NCBI RefSeq assembly: GCF_964340395.1
Contig: NC_135562.1
Location: forward strand, 5,986,134-6,050,133
Direction: 5' to 3'
Origin: Glandiceps talaboti
Lineage: Eukaryota; Hemichordata; Enteropneusta; Spengelidae
DNA: 64,000 bases
Shown here: piece by piece, positions 1 through 33,263 of the stretch
How positions within the stretch are numbered: the first letter of the stretch is position 1
Layout of the letters: the number at the start of each line of letters is the position of its first letter
Translations under genes and position numbers: made by a program
Notes under the pieces: generated by a model
Databases searched by the model: none
Seen by the model: the letters and a program-made list of their open reading frames with translations, nothing else
Told to the model about the DNA's origin: nothing

Positions 1-846
1 AATCCTGCAGCTGTAGAGATCGCAAACAGTGTCCGCTCAACGGCAATTGCCTATCAACCAACGTAATATACAGGGCATAAGTCACACCAACACAGAATTG
101 TGCTTTGGGCTAATAGAGAACACATTTAGCGATTCTCAAACCACAAACTCACATTTACTCATAAGAGACTTCAGTACAGCACAGAGCTATCCAAACAAGT
201 TTGGAATTTGAAGGAACGGAACCAGCCATATAATATTGAGTGAGATATCATCACACAAGTGGCTGCTTACACAAATGAGACAAAACGTTGTAATCTCTGT
301 TTAACTGAGAAACTATGTATAATCAATGCTGAAAAGAGCATGCCACTGAACAAAAAATCCGAGCTGGTCTCGAAATGTTGCCATCAAAGTAAATACTCCC
401 TCACCAACTATAGAAGTAAATCTCTGCAAGGAATAGTTTAGTCTGACCATCTTGTTACACAATAAATACACAAACATTTAGGTGTACATATTGACCTTGT
501 CAATCCCAATTTTATCAATCTTCTGATGATTGCTGAGGAAGAGTGAAATGCTGAGTAACGACTTATAGCATCCTTATTTTTTTTAATTAAGACTATAATA
601 TTATAGCTCAGCTACTAATATTGCATTAAGCACTGTTCTCTCCAGTGAGACACTTTACTTATATGTATTTGTGTGTGTGTGTGTGTGTATAAATTACACA
701 GTGATATTTATCAACCAATTTGTACTATATTTGACTAATGTTTTTAACAAAGTGACATTACATCCCATGAATATAAGGAATTAACATTTCTCAGTTATTC
801 CTAAATTTGCAGACACGTTTTATTGACATTTCTGTTTGTTACACAG
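1..846. other. Probable upstream intron of RTEL1
   Basis: No convincing coding exon was seen. The first recognisable RTEL1 exon begins at 847 after a cag acceptor and starts in the middle of a codon, so at least one more exon must lie further upstream. The stretch contains a short (GT)n run near 671-689 and otherwise plain AT-rich sequence. Confidence 0.5.
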
Positions 847-15062
<14,216 letters not shown>

Positions 15063-15328
15063 CCATAAAATCACTATTTACAAATTACTGAGAAATTATC
15101 CAGGGATGCAGGCCAAATAGAGTGTCATCATAACATGTATATGATATAGTAGATCATTACATGTTAGATAGTTCATCATATTACACTGCCAGATTACTGT
15201 AATGCATACACTTGTATATATATACATGAATATACATAACACAAGTTTTGTTCATTTCAAGTGTTTTGTATGCATTTTGTATTTTGAGAGATTTTGGATA
15301 GCTATATATTTCCCAGGTGAAAATTATT

Positions 15329-15334
15329 AATAAA
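15329..15334 (+). promoter_or_regulatory. RTEL1 poly(A) signal candidate
   Basis: The first AATAAA after the RTEL1 stop codon, 267 bases downstream. Confidence 0.55.
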
Positions 15335-15756
15335 TCATCATTATTATTATTATTATTACAGAAAAGTGTGTCAGGATTGAACTAAAATTGTGATATTATT
15401 GTATGTATATATATGTAAGTATTTATGTGTATGAATGTACATGTATGTATATATGTATACAAGTATGTATGTATGCGTGTGTGTGTATGTACGTACGTAC
15501 GTGCGTGCGTGTCTTGTGTGTGTATGTACGTACGTACGTATGTGTTGTGTGTGTCTGTGTGTATGCTTATGTATGTATGTGCTTGTGATGATATCTGAAG
15601 ATTGTTACTTTACATAATTACGACTTGTCATTTATCTATGAATATACCCAAAATGAGTTATGTATTGCTTTTGGTAACTACATTTATCATCATAATGTAC
15701 GAGCGTCTGGATTGTAAAATATCCTTCCTCAGGGATTCAAAAGCTGTCTTTTCAAG

Positions 15757-15950
15757 GACTACCACCAACTTTTAGATTAGAATATACGACATTATCAAAC
15801 GACTACCACCAAAGTCAAGGTAGTAAAATATCCGGCCTTTCTTGAAACGGAAATAAAAGTTGTTTTTGACGACTGCCACCAACATTATATCCATCATTCC
15901 TACAAATATAACATTGCAGAAATAAGTTTTTTGTGACGACTGCCACCAAC
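15757..15950. repeat. Four GACTRCCACCAA motifs at irregular spacing
   Basis: GACTACCACCAA or GACTGCCACCAA occurs at 15757, 15801, 15871 and 15937. Two copies are followed by related text (a GTCAA...TAAAATATCCGGCC-like block). It reads as a decayed tandem repeat upstream of AChBP-like gene 1. A regulatory role is only possible. Confidence 0.6.
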
Positions 15951-16173
15951 GTCAATATCGTGAAATGTCCGACCTTCGTACAGATACAAGAATGTTGTGG
16001 TCAATGTCAATACCGCCTGTAGTGACACATTCTAAATATACCCTTTTAGTCGACGACCTACTTAGTACAGTGGTTAACCGATATTTCACCGAGTAAGCCA
16101 CTTAGTGCATTCCTTACACACTGCCTGTGTATCACAAACTTGTATCTTCCGAGAGCAAAATTGCTAAAATAAC

Positions 16174-22219
<6,046 letters not shown>

Positions 22220-22235
22220 TTTAGCAAGCAGTCAT

Positions 22236-22367
22236 GTAGAAACTAACAATGAATATTTGATTACTGAGGAAGTTATTACCAAAAGATATTATGTGATTAT
22301 GTATAAACTAACAATGAAGATTTGATTACTGAGGAAGTTATTACCAAAAGAAATTACGTGATTATGT
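22236..22367. repeat. 66-base direct duplication in gene 1 3' UTR
   Basis: Two head-to-tail copies (about 22236-22301 and 22302-22367) share CTAACAATGAAGATTTGATT and GAGGAAGTTATTACCAAAAG with only a few differences. They lie between the gene 1 stop and its AATAAA at 22418. Confidence 0.9.
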
Positions 22368-22417
22368 ATATTATTAGCCCATAATGAGGTATTATTATAT
22401 ATATGTAGTTTCGTAGA

Positions 22418-22423
22418 AATAAA
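22418..22423 (+). promoter_or_regulatory. Gene 1 poly(A) signal candidate
   Basis: AATAAA about 200 bases after the gene 1 stop codon. A second AATAAA lies at 23124-23129. Confidence 0.55.
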
Positions 22424-23231
22424 ACTTTAAACGTACTACCAAACAAGGGTGACTATATAGCTATAGAGTTCTATACTGCAATCTCAAGCAAGTTTTTTTT
22501 TGTTACGAATTACTTAAAACAGAATACAGACGACACTGATAGGGTGTTAGCATGTAGAATGATACATAAATCAACATCACTGTGAGACAAGAAATATTCA
22601 AACACAAAATTGTTTATTTGTGTTTCACTGTGAGAAAGTAATGTGTAGTCAGTGCAGTGGTTGTATTTTGTTTGTGTAATTGATAAAAAAATATTAGTAA
22701 TTGAAACGCTATAGTCTCTCTGGTTTGGTAGTATCATATTCATCGGATATACTACTGAGTACATCGTAGTTTCTTTCCTGTTATTAGATCTGTCCTCCAA
22801 GTGTCAAGGCATGGACGTAGATAACATTTGTTTTAAACTGAAATACAAGTGTCGTCGCCGCCGCCGCCGCCATTACTGTATTGCAAAACATATACAATAC
22901 GAGTAATGTTGTATGATCTCTCCAAATTAACCAAATGATATCAAACTTAGAATATCTTAGATATTTTAGATAATACTTTTTTTCACAGTACACAGTATGT
23001 GTTGGATATTGCGATATTCCTTGTAAATCTAATGCCGTTATTTCATTTCAAATGTTTTTTATCTAGATTTATGTTTCTGTATTTTAATGATCAGCTGTTA
23101 TTGTAAACATTGTATTGCTTGCACAATAAAGTTGAGGTCTTAGAGGAAATTGAGAAATTTTCGTGATTTTAAAATTCTTGGACCTACCCCAATCACCGCC
23201 AAGAAAAACTGTTATGAATATTCACTTATTA

Positions 23232-23790
23232 CCTTGGATAATTCTTGAATTGATTCTTTCACCATTGTCCATTGAAAAGGCAAAGACACTAGACAGCTTC
23301 ACATTTGCCATTTCAAAATCTATATCATCGATGTCATATTGTGCTCACCAGAATACTGGTGAGAACTATTAAAGGACGCCACCAGCGTTACACATGGGTG
23401 ATGATCATCCTTAGTGGATGTTTAAACCGTGCAATAGACCTCGAGTGGTAGGGGGGTGGGGGCAATGATGGCAAACACACTAGGCTTTTTAATAGATAAC
23501 TAGACAAATGCAGCAACGTAGACTTAGAGGAAAAGAAGAAAAATAGTTTTAAAAAATAGACACTCACCGTCACATGTTTGCTTCTGAATAACCTTTCTTA
23601 ATGCTCGAGTAATAATATCACGTGATCGACAGGCCCGGGATTCAGCACCAGTGTTACGTTCTGGGGATTTCGGTGTAGTTGTAGTTAGATCAGCAGAACG
23701 TAAACGATTCTCCACTCTAACTATCTTTCTAGGGTAACAAGACCAAACGAACTTGTCTAAGTTAGGAATTAGCCACACAGGTATCGTCAC
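23232..23790 (-). CDS. Tentative minus-strand gene fragment (two exons)
   Basis: On the minus strand an ATG at 23790 opens a 74-codon frame (MTIPVWLIPNLDKFVW ... VIQKQTCD) that ends at about 23573 in a good donor (GACG|GTGAGT). A second stretch, about 23232-23345, reads QYDIDDIDFEMANVKLSSVF and ends at a CAAG|GTAATA donor; the phases are compatible. The first exon is basic with mixed composition, as real proteins are. The acceptor of exon 2 is weak, no family was recognised and no further exons were found. It could equally be chance or a repeat. Confidence 0.25.
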
Positions 23791-24524
23791 TCACAAGTAC
23801 ACTCTTACAGTCAGGCAGAAAGAGACAATGTATACACAACAGTTGTGTTGTAAATCAAAATCTAAGAGTAAACTTTATTTCTCCATACCCCTTACATATA
23901 AGTTCTAGTTGTATCACCTTGAAATTATGGTGATGTCATTATTCTAAAAATAATTTGCTATAATTAAATGACCTCTCAACCTAGATTCATAGTTCTAGAA
24001 GATACGGTGAACCAGAATATTTAAGATTGAGATTTGAGATCATGCCATATGTAAATTATCACATGTAAGACAAGTGTTGATCACGCTATTGGAAAATTAA
24101 TTATTAATCTGAATTCGATAATCAACAAGTTATCTTGTTTACTAGTACTAATCTATATTGTTTAATCAAAACACTTGACAGTTGTTAGCTACTAGGGATG
24201 AATGTCATCAATACAGGATTAGTAGATAATAAATCAACATATTATTACATCACGCTGTTGTTAGCTCCTGCTTTTAAGTTAGTAGCACAAAGGTAAATTT
24301 TACATTAATCTTAGTAAAATATGTCAACATTCCATTTATGACATTTCTTGATCGTAAGAATATATTGTACAGCACTAGTTCGACAATCATATTGTATCAA
24401 ATTAAAGATATAGAACTTCTTTCAATATTATTTTTGTAAGAAAGATATTTAAAATATGAATTTTTACTGTCAACATAAATTTGCTTTCTAAGGACGAACT
24501 TTATTTGCGGAACGGTCTGACATT

Positions 24525-24617
24525 ATGAAGCTAATTATCAATTATCATATTTGCATAATTATCACGGAGACATATCAAATTATCGTTATTAACAACCCTA
24601 TCATGACGTCACTGATT
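24525..24617 (-). promoter_or_regulatory. Conserved octamer/CRE block upstream of gene 2
   Basis: Contains ATTTGCAT (24549-24556; POU octamer in reverse) and TGACGTCA (24604-24611; CRE palindrome) separated by about 47 bases of conserved text. The same block occurs upstream of gene 3 in this orientation and upstream of genes 4 and 5 in inverted orientation. The octamer ends 170 bases before the start codon. An enhancer or promoter role is inferred. Confidence 0.5.
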
Positions 24618-24725
24618 CTGAGATGATAGTAATTATCGATTCAAATCATAAGCTCCTTTACTTGGGTTTTTAATTTAGATTTTCGATGCATCGCAGAAGT
24701 ATCGTCACTTAGCATTGATAGAGTC

Positions 24726-25828
24726 ATGATGAACCACATAACTGTCCGTTGCCTTATCGCCATCTTTTTACTAGCAGGTAAGACTGTCCCAGTCAAGGGT
24801 TGGGGATGGGGCCGAGGATGGTGGAATTTAGAGAATAGTCGACTGCTTGTTGGTAATCAAATACTATACCAATTGTACGAAATCCCTAGCAGGCATGTCT
24901 AACAAGTTCTTACCATTATCCAATCTGATTAAAATCTGATGTGTTTAATTAAAAGCACCTAGACGTCTTTATTTACCTCTTGGGTCGTTTGTTTTGTTCC
25001 GGGTGATCGCTCCCTTCACACATCAAGGTGGCGACCACCCGGAACAAAAGAAACGACACAAAACGATGGAAATAGAGGTAAATAGAGACATTTAGCCGCT
25101 TTCAAAACATCATATTTTAATCAGAATTGACCATTATCATGCAAGACAATTTTCCTTGACAATTGCATGTGATAGGAATACAGTGGTAAACAACATGTAG
25201 ACTGTATCTACACGAGGACTCTCCTGGATCGATGAAACTATAATCTAACATCTACTATGTACTACATATTTCGTGTGTTTTCGGTGCAAACCTATACAGA
25301 GAGGGAACTCGGGATTCCACATGTAACCTGCGAAGTTCACCGTTGGAGACCACACGTTTAGTAACACTACTGCCCATATAGTCAGTAGAATTTACTGTGT
25401 TTACAAGCGAGTATAAATAAAAGGAGGGTGGGTTTGCTACAACAGGAACTCAAAGACAATTATGGAACATTTTCATTGCAGGAGATGTATTTTGTGGAGC
25501 TGCTTACAGGAAACGACTTTATCACGACCTTTTCAGATCTCACAATGGAATGAATTTACCGTTACCTAAAACTGGTCCTGTGGCACTGACATTTCGCCCT
25601 AATATCCATCGCATAATCTCAAAGGTCAGTTTTGTCTTCTTTCAAACTTTGCTAATTTGTAAGTTTGTTAGTCAGTTAGTGAGTTAGTTAGTTAGTTAGT
25701 TTGTTTGTTTGTTGTCGTCGCGTCGTCCACTTACCAGCTTGATGTTCAGTCTACTACGAATCAAAACAAGAATATCCACCATTGACATTTTGAACAAATA
25801 CAATATCTTAAACAAACACACACACACA

Positions 25829-25879
<51 letters not shown>

Positions 25880-26438
25880 ACAAACAGACAACCAGCCATA
25901 CATATAAATATTAAACAAACGAATGTACGAACAAGCAGGCTACAGTTTCTGTTCCTGCTGCGGCAAAAATAATTGTAATTTATTTATTTATTTATCTATT
26001 TATCTATTTATGTAGACATGTATCACTCTGTTAACATAATTTATCACATGATGGTATTTCAATTTTCGTTCTGTTTGTATCGTTGTCATGACTACATGTC
26101 ATATGTGTAAATTTCAGGGTTCTTAGGCTGCGATCAGAATTAACGGCAGGGGGCCTGGGGAGAAATTGGGAGCCATGAAGAAAATTGAGGGTTCAAAGGG
26201 AGGGGGCAATGAAAATTATGATTGTCTGAAAGGGTGGGGAGGGGGGCGCAAAATATTTTGCTCATGATTCGAACCAAATTAAACCTCAGGTTTAATACCG
26301 AGCAAATTTAAAAAGTACTCTCGGCTTCGCCGAAATTACTTATGACGTAGATGACAACCATGTAAATGTATTTGTGTATGCCTTCCTCTGTCTGTCTGCC
26401 TGCCTGCCTGTTCTTTCCCCCCCCCCCACACACACACA

Positions 26439-26489
<51 letters not shown>

Positions 26490-27442
26490 TTTTTGAACAT
26501 TCAAACTTCAAGAACAGTCGTTTGTCTTGTACGTTTGCAAAATTGTTCACGATCATTTCATTTACCTTTTTAGCATTTGATTATGATTCAGTCAATAGCC
26601 AAGTGAATGTATGAGTCTGCCAAAATGTCTCTGTATAAGTTAACGTGTAGGTAATATTTAGCCATACAGTTGTACATGTATACTAATGTATTTAGAGTAA
26701 AATTGGACAATTTGTGGCTTTCGATAATGTGTATGGTTTGACATTTTATGTCACTAAATGGCCTCCTATATGTCCTTATTTTTTTTAAAGTGCTTACCCG
26801 GTAGGAGGGGGACACCCCGCCCACACCCTGAGCTCCCCACTACCTGTATTGGGATGCTGTTTCTTTCCAAAATCAAGATTGAAAGAGAAAACCCTACTGA
26901 CTAAGTATTTCCAAGACTTGTATAGGTTACAGCCCATTGTGAGACAGAAGCCCACATCTATGTGTAAAGAAATCTCTCATTGTTATATATGGACGTAGAA
27001 GTAGATTTCCAATGTTAGTTTAATGTAGTGTACCATACAGTGTATCTATGTAGTGGAGCTGGGGTATTACATAGTTACACATATTAAAACATGTGTAGAG
27101 GGGGGGGGGCTATGGAAACTCTTGGAGTTATTTCGGGGGTGGTATGCTGGCTTTATGTTGTCAAAACACTTTATTTTAGAACCTGGCCACCTATTGTCAT
27201 TGTTACTTATTGTTTCAGGACCCAGCATCGAGTACGGTTAAACTTGAGATGTATTTATATTATGTAAGTATGAATTATATTCATTTGATGTCTTCTTTAG
27301 AGTGCATTAGAATCTGTGCTTTATAAATGATAATAAGAACTATATAAGAAGTATATGAAATATTAACACATGTTGAAGTTACGGTCGGACAGACACACAG
27401 GCTCACGGACAGACAGACACGCACGTCGAAACACAGACACAT

Positions 27443-27473
<31 letters not shown>

Positions 27474-29157
27474 CGCGCACACACGGACCGGACGCACGCA
27501 CGCACGCACGCACGCATACACACGCACACACGCACACACGCACACATATGGTGCATTGTACAATGCAAACTCGAAACTATTATCAGTCTTGGTCGTAACT
27601 GTCCAATGCAATGTCTTTATAAACTGGTCATGGTCAGTATTATGCGCTCTACTCAGTCCCTTCAATTAAATGTTCTGATGGTAAAATAATTGTGGTATTG
27701 GATTTTTTGTTTTATTTTTTATATAATATCCTACATCAGTATCACAGAGTAACAAGAATGTGAAGTTGACGACTAGAGCATTGCATGCTTTAAAGACATT
27801 ATCGACTGACGGTGAGGGTCAGAATGTTTGAGTACTAATGGAAACTATCGGACATATTAGTGTTTTGACACACACAGAGAGACATGTCCACCTAGAGTAA
27901 TAGCCAAAATGATTATATTCATTCGCAAAAACATCATCATTGGTTGTCCATTGTGTAGTTACCTTTCATCAACGTTGTTCATTATATTGCAGAGTTGGAA
28001 TGATCCGGCCTTAGTATGGGATTCGTCTGAATATGATGGTACCGAACGACTTGTTGTGCCTATGAAAAAGATTTGGACACCCTCTACTGACATGCAATTA
28101 TATAGTGGGTGAGTCACTCTTTATTGTTATTGTATCTGATGAAGTAATGTTCAGTAGTGATATGGGTATGAAGAAGGGTGTTGGTGTGCACCCCCGGGGG
28201 GTTGCTTCACCCATTTGACTATACGAATATGCGACACCCTTTTTGGGTACTTTTTCTAACCCTTTGGTCTAAAGAGAGGTCTGTTTTTTTTCGAGCTGAA
28301 GGGTGTAATATGGGATGCACTCTACATTATTGTCGATTTTGATTGGTCTAAAATGAGGTTCATTGTCCTTTACCAAACTATAACTGTGCCATTCATTGCC
28401 CCCCTTAATGTGTCATCTGAGGGACAAAATACAAGCTTGAAAACGACATATATTAAATATACATACATACATACATACATACATACATACATACATACAT
28501 ACATACATACATACACACACACGCATGCACGCACACACACATACACACACACACACACACACACATCCCACCTAGCAATGGCCAAGATCAAGATTTCGAT
28601 CATTTGTGTAACTTAAGTATATACAAAGTGAATATACAGTATATTTTTATATATGAATTAAATTCCCTTTATTCTAATATCTTTTCAATGTTATCTTGTT
28701 CATTTGCTCCCCCTTTTAGCTCATGTTTCATGATTTCAAACAACTTAATTTTGTTTCTATTATTTGATAATTATATGCTAGGACTGAATCCTTTGCCTCG
28801 ACTACGGCTAAACAATTTGCATCATTAAAGTCTTCGGGGGATATCTTCCTATTTTACCACACGATTTCTGAAGTACCATGTGACCAAGGAGAAAATGGTA
28901 CAACAAGCTGTACGATCAAGTATACCATGTCCAACTACATGGCTGATGAGGTGGCCGTCGACGAGTTACAAGAAGAGGCGTCAGACATTCACTCTAGCAT
29001 AGATAATGGTTTGGACTGGGGTGTAGTGACCGCTAAGCGCTATCGGGAAGTCATAAACTATGCATGCTGCCCAGAGACATTCCATAACATGGTAATAGAA
29101 CTGGTTTTCGATGACACAAAAATGGAAAAATGGGCAAATAATGGCGATTTGAAATGA
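24726..29157 (+). CDS. AChBP-like gene 2
   Basis: Exons: 24726-24777, 25482-25624, 27219-27263, 27993-28108, 28782-29157 (243 aa; molluscan AChBPs are about 230). Exon 1 is a signal peptide (VRCLIAIFLLAG). The mature part is a lone Cys-loop receptor ligand-binding domain: a helix with YRKRLYHDLF, then SWNDPALVWD and a loop-A-like IWTPSTDMQLYSG. The Cys-loop has only 9 residues between its cysteines (PCDQGENGTTSC). Loop C has the vicinal cysteine pair (NYACCPETFH). Vicinal cysteines mark nicotinic alpha subunits and AChBPs. Loop-B Trp is replaced (SNYMADEV) and the complementary-face Trp of loop D is Tyr (EMYLYY). No membrane segment follows, so the product should be a secreted, probably oligomeric, soluble receptor. 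Three Cys-loop/loop-C-independent positions leave five cysteines in total. Starts at the first of two adjacent ATGs. Ligand not determinable. Confidence 0.88.
24905..25135. mobile_element. Foldback (hairpin) element in gene 2 intron 1
   Basis: A long imperfect palindrome. The inner arms TTGTTCCGGGTGATCGC and GCGACCACCCGGAACAA are near-perfect reverse complements, and pairing continues outward through TTTACCTCT/AGAGGTAAAT and TCTGATTAAAAT/ATTTTAATCAGA. No coding capacity. Likely a MITE-type element. Confidence 0.75.
25819..25875. repeat. (CA)n array
   Basis: A CA dinucleotide run in intron 2 of AChBP-like gene 2. Confidence 0.95.
26440..26488. repeat. (CT)n array
   Basis: A CT dinucleotide run after a short CA run, in intron 2 of gene 2. 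Confidence 0.95.
27390..27545. repeat. (ACAG)n / (GCAC)n compound array
   Basis: ACAG tetranucleotides followed by CGCA/CACA repeats, in intron 3 of gene 2. Confidence 0.92.
28456..28565. repeat. (ACAT)n and (CA)n array
   Basis: About 14 ACAT units followed by CA-rich repeats, in intron 4 of gene 2. Confidence 0.95.
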
Positions 29158-29179
29158 TTCATATTTTGAGAACTGCAGA

Positions 29180-29275
29180 AACAGTGATGTAGACACGGGA
29201 TATCGTGACGCAGAACGATAAGGGTATATAGGCTATTATTTCTGTTCAAATGCGTGGTATAGTTATCTTTATCTT
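29180..29275 (+). repeat. R1 repeat in gene 2 3' UTR
   Basis: GTAGACACGGGATATCGTGA, then a CGCAGAACGATAAGGGTATA block, resembles R1 copies at 5925 and 46490. It begins about 20 bases after the gene 2 stop and so is probably transcribed as 3' UTR, with AATAAA at 29334-29339 following. Confidence 0.6.
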
Positions 29276-29333
29276 AGTAAATATCTCGTTGTGTGTAGTT
29301 TTCCATGATTATATCATAACTCATCAAGCATGA

Positions 29334-29339
29334 AATAAA
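29334..29339 (+). promoter_or_regulatory. Gene 2 poly(A) signal candidate
   Basis: AATAAA in CATGAAATAAAG. The same CATGAAATAAAG context recurs in the 3' ends of genes 4 (39833) and 5 (47707), which supports it. Confidence 0.7.
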
Positions 29340-30225
29340 GATTAGTAAAAGCCGACATTTAAAAAAGTGTGGCTGTTCAAATTTAAATATGTCTCTGTAT
29401 TTATTTATTTGTAGGTCTTTTTTGTATATTTTTCAGTTTATTTCATTGTTTGCTTACCATGATTGCAACCTCAAGTCCAAATTATAACGTCGAAAGTCCT
29501 AACTTTATCTGTGTATGAACAAGATCCTAATAAGGGATAGAGAGAGGGGATGAACTCCAGAGTGCTTCCTCGTGAAGACTCGGGGAGGGGGGGGGGGCTG
29601 TTAGGGGGTATGATCCAAGAATTTTAAAATTACTTTGCCTTTACATAACTATTCACAAGTGATATTGTGGAAGAAAGACATTTTACAATTATAATAAAAA
29701 TGACAATATGAAGCGCATACCTAATGATCTTTTCTTGAAACTACAGTATGGTTAAAAACCTCCTTCCTTTAAATATATTCTAACATTACTCTTACAGCTA
29801 GACTCCAGATACATTAGTTAATTGCGTTGCATATGTATAGGAAGTGAATGGCACGCATTAGTGACACTGCAGTAACAATTCCTGTAAACTTTAATTGAAT
29901 GTGGTCACGAAAGGATCTGTGTGAACATTTTCATTGTCAAGTTCACCATTTAAATTAGCATTTGAGCGTCTAGTGGATTTTCCCATTTTATAATATATAT
30001 ATACGACACAGTTCTTCAACGCTATCTATATCGGCATCTATTTAAATTGTTAGTTCATAACCCTATAAAGATTATATATTTTTGATATCGATGTTGTGAT
30101 TCACTCTCAAAATTGTATAACATAACTACTATCTCAATTGGCATAGTTTCCCCACTCACCAAATTTTGTTTTGGTAAAAAACAAATAGTCCAACCAACTA
30201 TATAAAACTAATTTCAATTTAATTC
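29340..30225. other. Spacer between genes 2 and 3
   Basis: AT-rich sequence with a G run near 29588. No coding exon, RNA gene or recognisable element was seen before the conserved block at 30226. Confidence 0.6.
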
Positions 30226-30310
30226 ATCATATTTGCATAATTGATTGCTCATTTAGAGACATATTAAATTATAGTGATTAAAATAATAACCCCCATCATA
30301 TTACTAATTG
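30226..30310 (-). promoter_or_regulatory. Conserved octamer block upstream of gene 3
   Basis: ATTTGCAT at 30231-30238, then GAGACATATTAAATTATAGT and AACCCCCATCAT, matching the block upstream of gene 2 in the same orientation. The TGACGTCA palindrome is eroded here. The octamer lies 225 bases before the gene 3 ATG. Confidence 0.45.
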
Positions 30311-31901
30311 TTCTACAACCTATATTCGATGAGATGATACTTTAGTTCTACTAATTTCCGATTCAAATTTTCAACTCCTTTACTTTAGTTTTGAACTTCA
30401 CATTTGAGTGCATAACAAAACTGTCATCACTCGGCATTGATAGACACACGACGAAGCACACAATGTTTCCCCGCCTTATCTTCATCTCCGTATTAGCAGG
30501 TAAGACATTGTAAATCGTCACTATCTCCTTTCGTCAACATAGTTAACACAATGGCTAAGCAACGTCATACGGCTGAAATGATATTGGTTTGGTGTTTCAC
30601 TCGTGGGGCACTACATTTTGTACACAAAGATAGACAGAAGATCTATAAAGATAACCTACTTTGATTCATATTATTGAGTGTTTTCTAACTAACGAGGAGA
30701 TACAGTACAGGTGGAAATAGGGATATACATTTAATTTGGGACATAATCAGCAGACAATATGGTTTAAATTAGAGAATTTCAAAAAAAGAAACTATCTCCA
30801 CACAGATCAGATTTCAGTTTCTTCTCTCGCCTGAATAATACTGCAACATAATTTGGTGTATATATGTATATAGATGTAGAGAGAAGTTACTGTGACTTCT
30901 ACGAGAACTCGATGAAACCATCAATATTAAACGTCATGTATTTAATACGGAGCTCAAAGACGTTATACGATATACTTATTACAGGAGGTGTAGTTTGTGA
31001 AGCCGGTTACAGACCAACGAGGGATCGCCTCCTTCATGACCTGTTCATGTCGCATGATTCAAATGATTTGCCTTTACCCGACACTGGTGCTGTGTCACTA
31101 CACTTCACCCCAACTATACAAAGAATAATCTCCAAGGTCAGTTTTCTGTTCATTCTAAATTAGATAAATGGAGAGGCTCTTCCAACTACATCGAATCAAG
31201 CAAAGCAAGAATACCATATGTAATCATGTTTTGATATTGAAAACTAGTACCAAAAATAACAAAACGAAACATAAACTAACCGGCAATGGAGTATATTTTT
31301 CACCAAATGTTTTTTTTGTTATACTGAAGAAGAGTTAATTTTTTGTTAGATAAAGGACATGACAAACACATCAGGATTTCTGATGTAAATGATATTTGAG
31401 AAACGTATCAAGTTAGAGTGAAATTCCAATTTCTGTACGGTTTGTATCGCAGGTATTATTTCCTAACCTGTCTCTACGGTCGCTGTAAATTTCAGGGCTG
31501 TTAATATTAATTATATCCACGTTTGCAATTAATCCAGATTTTGTTACATTTCCTTTGAAAAAGACTCATTTCCTGAAGTAAACACAGTTTTTAAGTATGA
31601 ATGTCATTTTAAGAGGAAATTTAGAATTATAGTTGATTTATGACTCTTTATACGGTTGGACCAATTAAGTACCATAGCACACTCATTTTCTTTGTAATTA
31701 TTTTTGTAGGACCCAGCATCGAGTACAGTTAAACTCGAGATGGATTTATACTATGTAAGTATATTAATATTGTTGTCTTCGTATCTTCTTTACTGGATAA
31801 TCATAAAATCGTTTTATCAAATTACACGAAGACGGTTGTCAACGAGTAACTTAACCTACACTAGCTGTAACCGAAGTGTTATTGGTTTTTCGATCAGACC
31901 A

Positions 31902-32173
<272 letters not shown>

Positions 32174-32884
32174 TTTACATACTATATATATACTATATAT
32201 ATACATACTATATATATACTTTACATACATAGTCAAGGAAGTTGCCGATGTTTACTGACATTTTTAGGTACAAAATGGTCTTATGCAGGTGAACCTTTTT
32301 AATGTACTGGCATTTAACAGGAGAAATTTAAACTTTACCTGCATTTTACAGACAAATTTGAAGCCACTTGCATATTGACTATTTACATGATAAAAGTTAT
32401 TTGCATTAATACGAACATTGTCATTCAACACCATGGGTGATTATTTTTATTGATCAGATAAACTATGGTATTTGTCACAAAGAATGTTGATAAGAATCAA
32501 AGTTTGATATACATTATTTGTTTTAATTTGCTCCTAGGTGTTAAATTTTAGGAGCATTCGCTCTTAACTTTAAAATTTTAGGATCACTTTGTTCCCGAAA
32601 TTTACAATTCAGGAGCAGAGTGATCACAAACAATCTTATAGCTAACTTCCTAGGCTGATACATAAACCAAGTTACCATTCTCAAAGAAAGCATCATTGCT
32701 CCTCAAGTAGTTACATATACATTTTATGTATTCTTTTGAAGTATTGGAATGACCGCCCGTTATCATGGAATTCCATTGACTATGATGGTATTGAACGACT
32801 CGTTGTGCCTTTGGATTTTATTTGGACACCTTCTACTGACATGCATTTATTAAGCGGGTGAGTGACACCATTAATCTACTGTCT

Positions 32885-33084
32885 GTTTATCTGTCCGTCC
32901 GTCCTTTCGTGCCCCCTCTCTGTCTCTGTCTCTCTGTCTGTCTGTCTCTGTCTCTGTCTCTGTCTGTCTCTGTCTGTCTGTCTCTGTCTGTCTGTATGTA
33001 TGTATGTATGTATGTATGTATGTATGTATGTATGTATGTATGTATGTATGTATGTCTGTCTGTCTCTGTCTGTCTCTGTCTGCC

Positions 33085-33129
<45 letters not shown>

Positions 33130-33132
33130 GCC

Positions 33133-33178
<46 letters not shown>
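32885..33178. repeat. (TCTG)n/(TATG)n array at duplication junction 1
   Basis: TCTG tetranucleotides with TCTC variants, a TATG block (about 32996-33054) and then about 100 bases of TCTG. It stands where gene 3 should have its last coding exon, and marks the left edge of tandem unit A. Confidence 0.97.
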
Positions 33179-33180
<2 letters not shown>

Positions 33181-33263
33181 CCTCCGCCCTTTCTTTAGTG
33201 AGTGACATACAAGTAAATGTGGTATCAGAGAATATATTTAATAACAACACATATCCTTTGCAG

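Larger units (their letters stand above)
15063..16173. other. RTEL1 3' UTR and spacer before AChBP-like gene 1
   Basis: Holds the RTEL1 3' UTR with AATAAA at 15329, a (GTAT)n/(GTAC)n array at about 15400-15590, and a run of repeated GACTACCACCAA motifs at 15757-15950 before the start of gene 1. No coding exon was seen. Confidence 0.7.

Noticed and set aside
28440-28565. CRISPR-like regular repeats
   Set aside because: Simple ACAT and CA microsatellites without spacers, in a eukaryotic intron.
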